DNA from: Hungatella sp. UBA3147
GTDB lineage: Bacteria; Bacillota; Clostridia; Lachnospirales; Lachnospiraceae
Assembly (NCBI GenBank): GCA_002365025.1
Contig: DEYX01000269.1
Location: 1-7,531, forward strand
DNA length: 7,531 nucleotides
Reading direction: 5' to 3'
In this document: piece after piece, positions 1 to 5,737 of the stretch
How positions within the stretch are numbered: the first letter of the stretch is position 1
How the letters are laid out: the number at the start of each line of letters is the position of its first letter
Made by a program: the position numbers and the translations under genes
Notes under the pieces: generated by a model
What the model was told of the DNA's origin: nothing
Seen by the model: the letters and a program-made list of their open reading frames with translations, nothing else
Databases searched by the model: none

Positions 1-147
1 AAATGACCGGATAGCAGCCAGCGTATCCGCAGACTTGCTGGGATATATGGTAAAAACAAGGCATAAAATTATGATACTTATAAAGGGAATCAGGGTCGTT
101 ATCCAATCCAGCTTTTTAAACAAAGCCTTTTTCTCATTGTGGTCCAT
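1..147 (-). CDS. BCCT-family (betaine/carnitine/choline-type) transporter, N-terminal fragment
   Basis: Only the first 49 codons are inside the window; the rest lies beyond the left edge. The fragment starts with a short charged segment (MDHNEKKALFKK), then LDW and a hydrophobic segment from about residue 16 to 35 that would be the first membrane helix, ending in a YPSKSADTL loop and the residues IRSF. This layout, a charged start, a DW pair, helix 1, then a short loop leading to a phenylalanine-ended segment, is what I recognise from BCCT secondary transporters, which import glycine betaine, carnitine or choline with sodium or protons. Start choice: ATG at 147 lies 8 nt after AGGAGG, whereas the in-frame ATG at 153 would be only 2 nt from it. 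It has its own promoter (201-229). The substrate cannot be told from this fragment, and the family call rests on the N-terminus alone. Confidence 0.65.
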   Translation of the reverse strand, partial: MDHNEKKALFKKLDWITTLIPFISIIILCLVFTIYPSKSADTLAAIRSF

Positions 148-200
148 GTACATAGCCTCCTAAAGTGTTCAAAAAAATAAATTTAATATTGATATTGAAC

Positions 201-229
201 ATAATACCATGGATAACCAGAAAATGCAA
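201..229 (-). promoter_or_regulatory. Sigma-A-type promoter of the BCCT transporter gene
   Basis: Read on the minus strand there is TTGCAT (224-229), a 17-bp spacer and TATTAT (201-206), a near-consensus housekeeping promoter. Transcription would begin near 194, giving a leader of about 47 nt with AGGAGG in front of the start codon. This is the best-matched -35/-10 pair in the window. Confidence 0.65.
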
Positions 230-347
230 GAATTAAATAAGTGGATTTAGAAAATGTATGGGTTTTATTCCAGTAAAAACACTAACGTATTTGTGAAGAT
301 TTTCTGACATTTTGCTAAAACCACTACAAAAAAAGTATTACATCCGA

Positions 348-353
348 TATAAT
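348..353 (+). promoter_or_regulatory. -10 element for the lipoprotein gene
   Basis: There is a perfect TATAAT at 348-353, with only weak -35 matches upstream (for example CTACAA at 324-329, 18 bp away). Transcription would start near 360. That excludes the ATG at 359 as the translation start and supports the ATG at 380/383 behind AAGGAGG. Confidence 0.45.
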
Positions 354-382
354 GTTAGATGTTCATTAAGGAGGAGATTATG

Positions 383-955
383 ATGAAGAACAAAGCTCTA
401 TTGATATGTGCGATGTCGGTATTGTTATTGACCGGATGCACGGAAAAACATATTCTTAATTCCACAGCTCCGGCAGAGCCTGTTTTTGAAACTCAGCAGG
501 GGATTGTTCTGGATTGGGTTCAGATTGGAAATGATATGGATGAAGAGTTCGTAGACAACGAAGAATATCCTATGGCGTTAAGCGTTAATTACAAGGTAGA
601 ACAGGAGAAGAAAAGCATTGATTTGACATTGCTTGTTAAGGATGGAACCACACCTGAGGAAGCAGTCGTATTTGCAAACGCAGCAGTTCGGCATTTAGGT
701 GACGAGGTTGCTATGCAGGATTTTTCTTATGAAAAATCAAGCGATACCTCTTATGGAGGATTTTTCAAGGATTATGATTTGCACCTTATTGTTATGCCGG
801 ATTATAAGATGAATGAACAACAGTATTGGCTGGTAGACATGGATATCCCTAAGGGATCTGATGAAAAGATTGTTCCAAAGGAAGGTGCAGTTATCACGGA
901 GGCTACCGCTGAGGATGAGGAGACGGATACTGAAAGCTCGGAGTCGGATCAATAA
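383..955 (+). CDS. Small predicted lipoprotein of unknown function
   Basis: The product is 190 residues and is probably exported and anchored to the outer face of the membrane. The N-terminus is a lipoprotein signal: MKNK, a hydrophobic stretch, then the lipobox LLTGC with the lipidated cysteine at residue 19. The mature part of about 170 residues is acidic and soluble, with alternating strand- and helix-like segments (VQIGNDMDEEF, KSIDLTLLVKDG, DYDLHLIVMPDY). It ends in a low-complexity Glu/Thr/Ser/Asp tail of about 20 residues. I recognise no domain. AAGGAGG at 368-374 lies 8 nt before the ATG at 383; the ATG at 380 is an equally possible start one codon earlier. The ATG at 359 sits at the predicted transcription start and is unlikely. 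The gene stands alone, diverges from the transporter gene and ends at a strong terminator. Gene and lipoprotein nature are secure; function is unknown. Confidence 0.85.
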   Translation: MKNKALLICAMSVLLLTGCTEKHILNSTAPAEPVFETQQGIVLDWVQIGNDMDEEFVDNEEYPMALSVNYKVEQEKKSIDLTLLVKDGTTPEEAVVFANAAVRHLGDEVAMQDFSYEKSSDTSYGGFFKDYDLHLIVMPDYKMNEQQYWLVDMDIPKGSDEKIVPKEGAVITEATAEDEETDTESSESDQ

Positions 956-973
956 ATTTTTGATGCAAGTATT

Positions 974-1027
974 AAAAAACATGGATGAGGAATTGAGTTG
1001 TCAATCGCTCCTCAGCCATGTTTTTTT
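974..1027. terminator. Bidirectional intrinsic terminator between the lipoprotein and phospholipase genes
   Basis: The outer stem is AAAAAACATGG (974-984) against CCATGTTTTTT (from 1016). It continues through TGAGGA/TCCTCA (986-991/1009-1014) after one mismatch, and an inner ATTGA/TCAAT hairpin has the loop GTTG. Seven T follow on the plus strand and a T run also follows on the minus strand, so it can end transcription of both converging genes. Confidence 0.85.
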
Positions 1028-1043
1028 GTTCCTTTTTTGTGTG

Positions 1044-2024
1044 TTATGGATCTACTGCCAATCCGCTGTGGTAGGAATAATTACCAAGCTCCTTTAAAAG
1101 CTTATTGTGATCCAGGCTATCTAGCGGGACCGGCGAGGTCAGTTCCTCGTTCAGCAGAAAAAACACATCATTGCATTTTACCATGGACTGATGGAAGAGC
1201 TCGGGAAATGAGGCCTGGGATGCAAGACGGCGGTTCCAGGGATTACACCAGGTTTCATGGTTTAAATTCATGGTGACGACGGGATCCGGAGGGATGTCTG
1301 TAACCAGCTTCCGGGAGGCAAGGTGCGTGCGCAAGAAAAGAGATTCCATAAATTCTATGCTGTTTTTCTTGCGGCTGGACGGATCGGCAAGAGTCCTGCA
1401 TCCTAAGCGCATAGCCAGGATGGAACGGGATACCATCTGGGATGTTACACGGAAATTATTCCGGTAGTTTAAAGGATAATAGGCTTCATTGATGCATACG
1501 GACAAAAATCCGGAGATGAACTGCAATTCCTGGCCGTTTAAACAAATGGTGGCCGCCTGATTGAACTGAGATGGTTTTTTCTTTTTGTATTTCATCAATA
1601 GCAATGCATCTATATCATTTTCCAGCATGGCATGAAGCCCATGATGATAGTTGCTGGAGTTTTTTATATCATATTCGATTCGGCCGTACACGTAAGGATG
1701 GCAGATGGAGTCTCCGATGTAATGGCAGAAGTAACCGCTCATATAAGAAATGGCCTGCTCTCTCTGCTGTTTGGACTCGATCTGGGATAAGTGGTTTAAG
1801 CAGGAAACAAAAAAGTCATGTACATGGTTTTCGTGCATATAGGAACCTACATTGCGGTAATCCCGGTGGCGTAGAATGGGTATGTTATAAAAAAATATAT
1901 CCGGTCCCTGGAGGCCAAGCTGATAAAGCCAGCGATACTTGGAGATTATGCGTTTTAAAGGGGTGTTAGGCATATCATTGAAAACTTTGACTCCCAGCAG
2001 ATAGTGAGTGGTAAAACCAGGCAT
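1044..2024 (-). CDS. Zinc-dependent phospholipase C family protein (Zn_dep_PLPC type)
   Basis: This 326-residue protein belongs, from its metal-ligand pattern, to the family of clostridial alpha-toxin and Bacillus PLC, phosphodiesterases that cut phospholipid head groups using three zinc ions. Visible ligand candidates in order: H7 (in GFTTHYLLG), D42 (in LQGPDIFF), the histidine cluster H64/H67/H69 (HENHVHDFF), HxxxD at H101-D105 followed by H109 (CHYIGDSICHPY), then H127/H128 and HxxxE at H131-E135 (HHGLHAMLEND). The last two match the HxxxD and HxxxE pairs of the family. Unlike the toxins it has no signal peptide, so the tryptophan ligand made by signal cleavage is missing. It may act inside the cell or on another substrate. 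Start: ATG at 2024 follows GAGGTG by about 6 nt; an upstream extension to 2057 would run into the structured leader and is rejected. It is a single gene with its own promoter. Family call is good, substrate unknown. Confidence 0.8.
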   Translation of the reverse strand: MPGFTTHYLLGVKVFNDMPNTPLKRIISKYRWLYQLGLQGPDIFFYNIPILRHRDYRNVGSYMHENHVHDFFVSCLNHLSQIESKQQREQAISYMSGYFCHYIGDSICHPYVYGRIEYDIKNSSNYHHGLHAMLENDIDALLLMKYKKKKPSQFNQAATICLNGQELQFISGFLSVCINEAYYPLNYRNNFRVTSQMVSRSILAMRLGCRTLADPSSRKKNSIEFMESLFLRTHLASRKLVTDIPPDPVVTMNLNHETWCNPWNRRLASQASFPELFHQSMVKCNDVFFLLNEELTSPVPLDSLDHNKLLKELGNYSYHSGLAVDP

Positions 2025-2219
2025 ATTGTTCACCTCGCATTTATTTGCAGCTCGCAAAATCTGTAGTGTATTCCGCGAGTCCGCAGTGCAGCTCGCGAAT
2101 CCTGCGGATTCGTTCGCTCACGGGCTTTCGCCCTATGAATTAGAACGCAAAAAAAATTTCTTACGTGCTAGCACGACGAAAGTTTTTTTGTGTTCTAATT
2201 CGCACTGCTCATTGCTTAT
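2025..2219 (-). promoter_or_regulatory. Structured 5' leader of the phospholipase-like gene
   Basis: The predicted transcript from the promoter at 2226-2231 begins near 2219 and carries about 195 nt before the ATG at 2024. Nearly all of it can fold. Elements in RNA order: GCAGTGC (2208-2202), able to pair with GCACTGC (2089-2083); a long hairpin (2201-2137); GGGC-GAAA-GCCC (2133-2122), a perfect GNRA tetraloop on this strand only; an extended hairpin with a 7-bp CGAATCC/GGATTCG core, a 3x3 internal loop and flanking AGC/GCT (2118-2090); and TTTGC-GAGCT-GCAAA (2058-2044) just before the ribosome site. One CTCGC (2079-2075) could pair with any of three GCGAG copies: in the core hairpin (2096-2092), in the loop-proximal hairpin (2055-2051), or at the ribosome site (2038-2034). 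This suggests a switchable leader RNA. I match it to no known riboswitch class, and it may instead be an interspersed repeat. Confidence 0.5.
2137..2201. repeat. Long imperfect inverted repeat (about 31-bp arms, 2-nt loop)
   Basis: The arms begin and end with GAATTAGAAC/GTTCTAATTC. They carry a run of seven or eight A against seven T and meet at CGTGC-TA-GCACG. About 28 positions pair, with three mismatches and one bulge. The T run lies inside the arm and not after it, so this is not an ordinary intrinsic terminator. It forms the largest hairpin of the structured leader and resembles the arms of a small interspersed or MITE-like element; no transposase is nearby. Confidence 0.75.
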
Positions 2220-2225
2220 ATGGAG

Positions 2226-2257
2226 ATTATACCATATCAGATTTTATTTTGTGTAAA
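2226..2257 (-). promoter_or_regulatory. Extended -10 promoter of the phospholipase-like gene
   Basis: The minus strand reads TGGTATAAT (2234-2226), a perfect -10 with the extended TGn motif, which makes a good -35 less necessary. A TTTACA (2257-2252) lies 20 bp upstream, longer than the ideal 17. Transcription would start near 2219, placing the whole set of inverted repeats inside the leader RNA. Confidence 0.55.
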
Positions 2258-2329
2258 AATCATTGGAAATTTTCATACTAGCCGGGTAGGTCGAATAAGT
2301 GTTAAGGAGAGCGTTCAGGAGCTGAGCCA

Positions 2330-3715
2330 ATGATACATCGTATACATGAAATGGTGTGGGGACCGTGGCTTTTGGTTTTGTTTTTGGGGACCGGAATCTT
2401 TTTTACGGTAAAGTCAGGTTTTTTTCAGATTAGAAAATTCCCATTTTGGTGGAAGCATACCATTGGAAGCATACAGGAGGATGAGGGAGAAGAAAAAGGG
2501 GAAGTGACAAAATTCCAGACAGCCTGTACGGCTTTGGCAGCTACCATTGGGACTGGTAACATCGCCGGTGTGGCCACCGCACTTACGGCCGGCGGACCTG
2601 GTGCTATATTCTGGATGTGGGTCTCTGCCGGAATCGGCATGATGACAGGCTATGCGGAGACTATGCTGGGGATCCGTTACCGTTACCGGGACAGAAACGG
2701 TGCCTGGATCTGCGGGCCTATGGTTTATTTGGAGAGGGGGCTTAAGCTTCCCGTACTTGGAATGCTATACAGCTTTCTTTGTATCATGGTTTCTCTTGGA
2801 ATGGGAAGCATGGTGCAGTCCAATTCCATAGCGGAAACCCTTGAATATTCCTTTGGCATACCGCCGGTTCCTATCGGGATCGTGCTGACTGGAACTGTAT
2901 TATTGGTGGTACTGGGAGGGATTGCAAGAATCGCCTTTGTTTCCGAGCGGCTCATTCCTATTTCAGCCGGCGCCTATATGCTGTTTTCCATGGTTGTGAT
3001 CATGTCCTGTTACGATCAGATCCCATATATTTTTCAATGCATTTTTCAGGATGCCTTTCGCCCGGTTTCTGCTTTTTCAGGAGTTGCAGGCTATCAAATC
3101 AGTAAAAGCCTGCAATACGGCATATCCAGAGGTGTATTTTCCAATGAAGCAGGACTTGGGAGCATGGCAGTCCTTCATGGTGCAGCAGAGGATACGACTC
3201 CAGAGCAACAGGGAATGTGGGCAATGTTTGAGGTGTTTTTTGATACCATTTTGATCTGCACCATGACCGCCTTTGTGATATTGTGCATGACGGAAGGAGA
3301 TGCTGCCGGCTCAGGATATGACGGAGCGGCTCTCACCGCCTTTTGTTTTTCAAAACGCTTAGGATTACTTGGGGAATATGTGGTATCAGGAGCTATGCTG
3401 ATATTTGCTTTTGCTACTATTATTGCATGGTATTATCTGGGCCGCCAGGCCGCCATATATCTGGCGGAGCGTTTAAAAGAACGCAGATCTCTTTACATAC
3501 TGCAGCGCATTTTAAGGGGAAAGGTTTATACCATGCTTTATCTGGGGGCCGTGTTCCTTGGGTGTCTGGCAAAGCTTGAGACAGTGTGGGAATTTTCTGA
3601 TATCTGGAATGGATTGATGGCGCTTCCTAACATCATTGCCATTATTTTTCTGATGAAGGAAGTAACGGTTCCGGGAAATGCAGAAGAATGGGCACTGAAA
3701 TACACCCGCCGGTGA
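2330..3715 (+). CDS. AGCS-family sodium:alanine/glycine symporter
   Basis: This is a 461-residue multi-spanning membrane protein of the alanine/glycine:cation symporter family (TC 2.A.25), which imports alanine or glycine with sodium. Family landmarks: the N-terminal helix with WGPWLLVLFLGTGIFFTVKS (10-29); the signature region ALAATIGTGNIAGVATAL (69-86) followed by GGPGAIFWMWVSA (88-100) and GYAETMLG; and GISRGVFSNEAGLGS (264-278), the other highly conserved block. Hydrophobic segments run to about residue 442, before a short charged tail. Length is normal for the family (about 450-540), so it appears intact. AGGAG at 2317-2321 lies 8 nt before the ATG. No convincing promoter is visible: TTGTGT/CATACT (2249-2279, 19-bp spacing) is the best weak candidate and overlaps the divergent phospholipase promoter region. 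It is a single gene closed by a hairpin at 3722-3756. Family is certain; alanine versus glycine preference is not readable. Confidence 0.93.
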   Translation: MIHRIHEMVWGPWLLVLFLGTGIFFTVKSGFFQIRKFPFWWKHTIGSIQEDEGEEKGEVTKFQTACTALAATIGTGNIAGVATALTAGGPGAIFWMWVSAGIGMMTGYAETMLGIRYRYRDRNGAWICGPMVYLERGLKLPVLGMLYSFLCIMVSLGMGSMVQSNSIAETLEYSFGIPPVPIGIVLTGTVLLVVLGGIARIAFVSERLIPISAGAYMLFSMVVIMSCYDQIPYIFQCIFQDAFRPVSAFSGVAGYQISKSLQYGISRGVFSNEAGLGSMAVLHGAAEDTTPEQQGMWAMFEVFFDTILICTMTAFVILCMTEGDAAGSGYDGAALTAFCFSKRLGLLGEYVVSGAMLIFAFATIIAWYYLGRQAAIYLAERLKERRSLYILQRILRGKVYTMLYLGAVFLGCLAKLETVWEFSDIWNGLMALPNIIAIIFLMKEVTVPGNAEEWALKYTRR

Positions 3716-3721
3716 ATGGGG

Positions 3722-3756
3722 AAGGGGCCTGATCCAAATATCGGTCAGACCCCTTT
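3722..3756 (+). terminator. Probable intrinsic terminator of the symporter gene
   Basis: AAGGGG (3722-3727) pairs with CCCCTT (3750-3755), and after one mismatch CTGATC pairs with GGTCAG including a T-G wobble. The T tract is short (TTTATGATG), so termination may be partial. The converging 79-residue gene ends shortly beyond it and has no other hairpin here. Confidence 0.6.
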
Positions 3757-3782
3757 ATGATGAATTAGTTGCAAGCAAATGG

Positions 3783-4022
3783 TCAGCAATCTCCTGTATA
3801 GTAGGAGATAATGCTCATATAATCCTTTGGAGCCGGAATATCCAGTGAAAGACTCAGGAAGTTTTTATTTTCTCTGTACTGATGAAGCAGCTTGTTCTGG
3901 AGTCCATAGTGTTTGTTGATATTTTCCTTACTACCGTCAGGGTACAGCAAATTAACCGCATCACTGCACGCATTTACTGTTTGTAAAAAGTTATCCATAT
4001 TCAAGATATTTAGTTTTATCAT
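3783..4022 (-). CDS. Small conserved protein of unknown function (79 aa)
   Basis: The product is 79 residues, apparently soluble, with no signal or membrane segment. It begins MIKLNILNMDNFLQTVNACS, contains an acidic/polar middle (LLYPDGSKENINK at about 25-37) and ends with LSLDIPAPKDYMSIISYYTGDC. I recognise this pattern, especially the LDIPxPKDYxSIxSYYxGDC tail, as a small protein common in Lachnospiraceae, often labelled 'polyA polymerase' by automatic annotation. Nothing in the sequence supports that: there is no nucleotidyltransferase GS or DxD motif and the protein is far too short. Two cysteines are present, one at the very C-terminus. Start: ATG at 4022 with GGAGGG (4034-4029) 6 nt upstream. 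An upstream in-frame ATG at 4112 would run through the terminator hairpin and is rejected. No confident promoter is visible; low-level read-through from the upstream regulator gene is possible. Confidence 0.8.
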   Translation of the reverse strand: MIKLNILNMDNFLQTVNACSDAVNLLYPDGSKENINKHYGLQNKLLHQYRENKNFLSLSLDIPAPKDYMSIISYYTGDC

Positions 4023-4078
4023 TACAAACCCTCCATTATAAAGACAGTGATTATTAAGTTCTACAATAATTTTATAAT

Positions 4079-4131
4079 AAAAAGATTGCCCTATTACCTT
4101 TACAGGTATCATTATAGTGCAATCTTTTTTT
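4079..4131. terminator. Intrinsic terminator after the AraC-type regulator gene
   Basis: There is a perfect 11-bp inverted repeat, AAAAAGATTGC (4079-4089) and GCAATCTTTTT (4119-4129), and the loop contains a small TACCT/AGGTA hairpin. Read on the minus strand it is followed by TTTTTATTATAAAATT, suiting termination of the regulator gene that ends at 4154. T residues also follow on the plus strand. Confidence 0.8.
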
Positions 4132-4153
4132 AATAAATATATTATTTCTGCCT

Positions 4154-5065
4154 TTATATATCATTTTCCTGCCATTTGCGGCGATATTCCAGGGGTGTGC
4201 AGCCGGTATACTCCCGAAAGACCTTTCCAAAGTAACTGCTGCTTCCCAATCCACAGGCATGGCTGATATAGGTAATTGTTTCCCTGCTGTCTGTCAGCAT
4301 CCGACAGGCAGTTTGTAAACGGTAGTTCTTGATATATTCCACCGGTGTCATGTGCAGGCAGTCGTGGAATACCCGGAAGCATTCACGTTGGCTGGAATAA
4401 GCGGCGGCAGCAATCTCTGGAATAGAAATTTTTTCTGCATAATGCTCATGGACATATACCATCATCGATTTTATTTTATCATTTGTTTTGTCAGAAAGCC
4501 CTTTTTCTTCCAATAGAGGACGCGCTATGTCGAAAAGCCGGATCCATATGTCAGATAACGTCTCCCGCAGTTTTATCTCATATCCGAAATTATTTTCAGA
4601 AAGGTGAAAAGATTCCCGAATGATATCTAAAACTTTTGCCTGTTCCGGATCATCAGGATATAAGGCGATAATTTCTGCCTGCGGGGCTGTGGTAATCGGC
4701 GTAACGTATTTTTGCTCTATCCGGCTACCGTGTTGGCCAGCTATGAAAGAGGGGTCAAAAAGATGGAGAAACTGGATGTTTTTTTCTGATTCCGCTTGCG
4801 GCCTTGCCATGTGGAGTACATTGGAATTGACCATACCGCCGGTACCTGCGGGAAATATCATGGTTCCTTTAGGCGTACAATATTCCATTCTCCCGCTCTC
4901 CATATAAAATAACTCCACAGCTTTGTGCCAATGCCATGGAACAAAACGCCCTATAAATTTGTCCAATTGGGAGCAGGAGGCAATGTATGGAAAGTCTTTC
5001 GCATAATCAGGTAATAATTCTTCTTTGCTTCCTGTATGGAATTCTATTCTATAAATGTTCCTCAA
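4154..5065 (-). CDS. AraC-family transcriptional regulator with N-terminal cupin domain
   Basis: This 303-residue protein has the full two-domain AraC layout. Residues about 25-130 form the sensing domain: the cupin-like HWHKAVELFYMESG (45-58) and a GTMIFPAGTGGMVNSNVLH stretch (67-85) are typical of the jelly-roll that binds a sugar or other small ligand. Residues about 195-297 are the double helix-turn-helix DNA-binding domain: helix set 1 at about 213-235 (ISIPEIAAAAYSSQRECFRVF), the MTPVEYIKNYRL linker helix (239-250), helix set 2 at about 263-285 (TITYISHACGLGSSSYFGKVF) and the closing TGCTPLEYRR. Start is TTG at 5065, 9 nt after AGAGGG (5080-5075); no in-frame ATG or GTG is near, so the rare start is well supported. 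The GNAT gene lies 53 bp upstream in the same direction with no terminator between, so the two may share a transcript. The ligand and targets are unknown. Confidence 0.9.
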   Translation of the reverse strand: MRNIYRIEFHTGSKEELLPDYAKDFPYIASCSQLDKFIGRFVPWHWHKAVELFYMESGRMEYCTPKGTMIFPAGTGGMVNSNVLHMARPQAESEKNIQFLHLFDPSFIAGQHGSRIEQKYVTPITTAPQAEIIALYPDDPEQAKVLDIIRESFHLSENNFGYEIKLRETLSDIWIRLFDIARPLLEEKGLSDKTNDKIKSMMVYVHEHYAEKISIPEIAAAAYSSQRECFRVFHDCLHMTPVEYIKNYRLQTACRMLTDSRETITYISHACGLGSSSYFGKVFREYTGCTPLEYRRKWQENDI

Positions 5066-5118
5066 TGATCGTATCCCTCTTTCTCTGTTATAGAAACAAG
5101 TGACAGTAAGAAAAGCAT

Positions 5119-5532
5119 TTACAAAGTTTTAGTAAAATAGTAACGTTTACCTGTCACAAGATATTCTTCCAGTGCAAACACGCTCTTATATCCGTGCTTT
5201 TCATAGAAGGCAGGCGCCTGAAAGCTGAAAGTATCCAGAAATGCGTATCTGCATCCCCGTTCCTTGGCTGTTTCTTCGGCCTGATTTAAAAGCTTACTGC
5301 CAATATTTTGTCCTCGTAAGTCTTCCCTGACCCATAAATATTTGATAAACAACCAGTTGCCGTGTGTATTTCCGATCAGTCCTCCGACTTTTTCTCCTGT
5401 ATCGTCCTGCAAATAGATTCCTAAATCTCTTGGGTTCTTGTCCTCAATTCTGGGTAAGTTATAATTCAATAAGCCCTGGTAAATGATTTCCTCATCTTGT
5501 TCTTTAATTTTATCAGTTATTTCAAAGTTCAT
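5119..5532 (-). CDS. GNAT-family N-acetyltransferase
   Basis: This 137-residue protein carries the Gcn5-related acetyltransferase fold, which moves an acetyl group from acetyl-CoA to an amine. The central strand and acetyl-CoA loop are clear: IKYLWVREDLRGQNIGSKLL (63-82), where R73-G-Q-N-I-G78 is the RxxGxG loop with Asn in place of the first Gly. Residues 96-101 (YAFLDT) and 104-115 (FQAPAFYEKHGY) form the late strand and the conserved FYEKxGY helix. Length is normal for a single-domain GNAT. ATG at 5532 follows AAGGAG with a rather long gap of about 11 nt. Substrate is unknown; members of this subgroup are often annotated only as general acetyltransferases. Its promoter is probably at 5575-5603, and it may be co-transcribed with the downstream AraC-type gene. 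Confidence 0.88.
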   Translation of the reverse strand: MNFEITDKIKEQDEEIIYQGLLNYNLPRIEDKNPRDLGIYLQDDTGEKVGGLIGNTHGNWLFIKYLWVREDLRGQNIGSKLLNQAEETAKERGCRYAFLDTFSFQAPAFYEKHGYKSVFALEEYLVTGKRYYFTKTL

Positions 5533-5574
5533 TTTAATCGATTCTCCTTATTGGCTTATATGAGTTTTCGGTTG

Positions 5575-5603
5575 TATTTATCATATCATATCCCGCAGCA
5601 CAA
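5575..5603 (-). promoter_or_regulatory. Possible promoter of the GNAT gene
   Basis: The minus strand has TTGTGC (5603-5598), a 17-bp spacer and TAAATA (5580-5575). The spacing is right but both boxes are imperfect. Overlapping TATGAT copies in the spacer offer alternative -10 positions. Confidence 0.35.
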
Positions 5604-5701
5604 TTCCACAGTCCATATCAGGCCTTCATGGAAACAAATAGATGGGAAAGACCAGACCTGATTAAAGCAAAAATTATCAAGAATTTATTTCCGAAAGAGT
5701 A

Positions 5702-5707
5702 TATAAT
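5702..5707 (+). promoter_or_regulatory. -10 element for the small AraC regulator and clpP genes
   Basis: There is a perfect TATAAT at 5702-5707, with no good -35 match at the expected distance (TCAAGA at 5677-5682 is 19 bp away). A weak -35 fits an activator-dependent or self-regulated promoter, but that is inference. Transcription would start near 5714, which excludes the ATG there as a start and favours the ATG at 5738. Confidence 0.5.
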
Positions 5708-5737
5708 GATAATATGTTTGTGGAAAGGAGCAGGTAT

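Noticed and set aside
2025..2057. Upstream extension of the phospholipase-like protein by 11 residues
   Set aside because: The ATG at 2057 has no ribosome site and lies inside a hairpin of the leader, whereas the ATG at 2024 has GAGGTG at good spacing and gives the conserved family N-terminus.
2086..2133. tRNA-like or known riboswitch reading of the clustered hairpins
   Set aside because: There is no acceptor-arm or T-loop sequence for a tRNA, and no conserved core of a riboswitch class I know could be recognised.
2137..2201. Long hairpin as an intrinsic terminator
   Set aside because: The T/A runs are inside the stem and not after it, and it sits within a leader, not at a gene end.
4023..4112. 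Upstream extension of the 79-residue protein by 30 residues
   Set aside because: It would be encoded by the AT-rich terminator region of the next gene and lacks a ribosome site; the ATG at 4022 has GGAGGG in front.
4620..4907. Plus-strand open frame opposite the cupin-type AraC gene
   Set aside because: It has no ribosome site or recognisable protein pattern and is fully covered by a strong gene on the other strand. Similar open frames opposite or within the symporter, phospholipase and clpP genes were rejected for the same reason.
5612..5631. Imperfect palindrome centred on AGGCCT upstream of the small AraC-type gene
   Set aside because: The arms match poorly and it is about 75 bp upstream of the -10; there is too little to call it an operator.
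5714..5737. ATG at 5714 as the start of the small AraC-type regulator
   Set aside because: It falls at the predicted transcription start for the TATAAT at 5702-5707 and has no ribosome site; the ATG at 5738 follows AAAGGAG.
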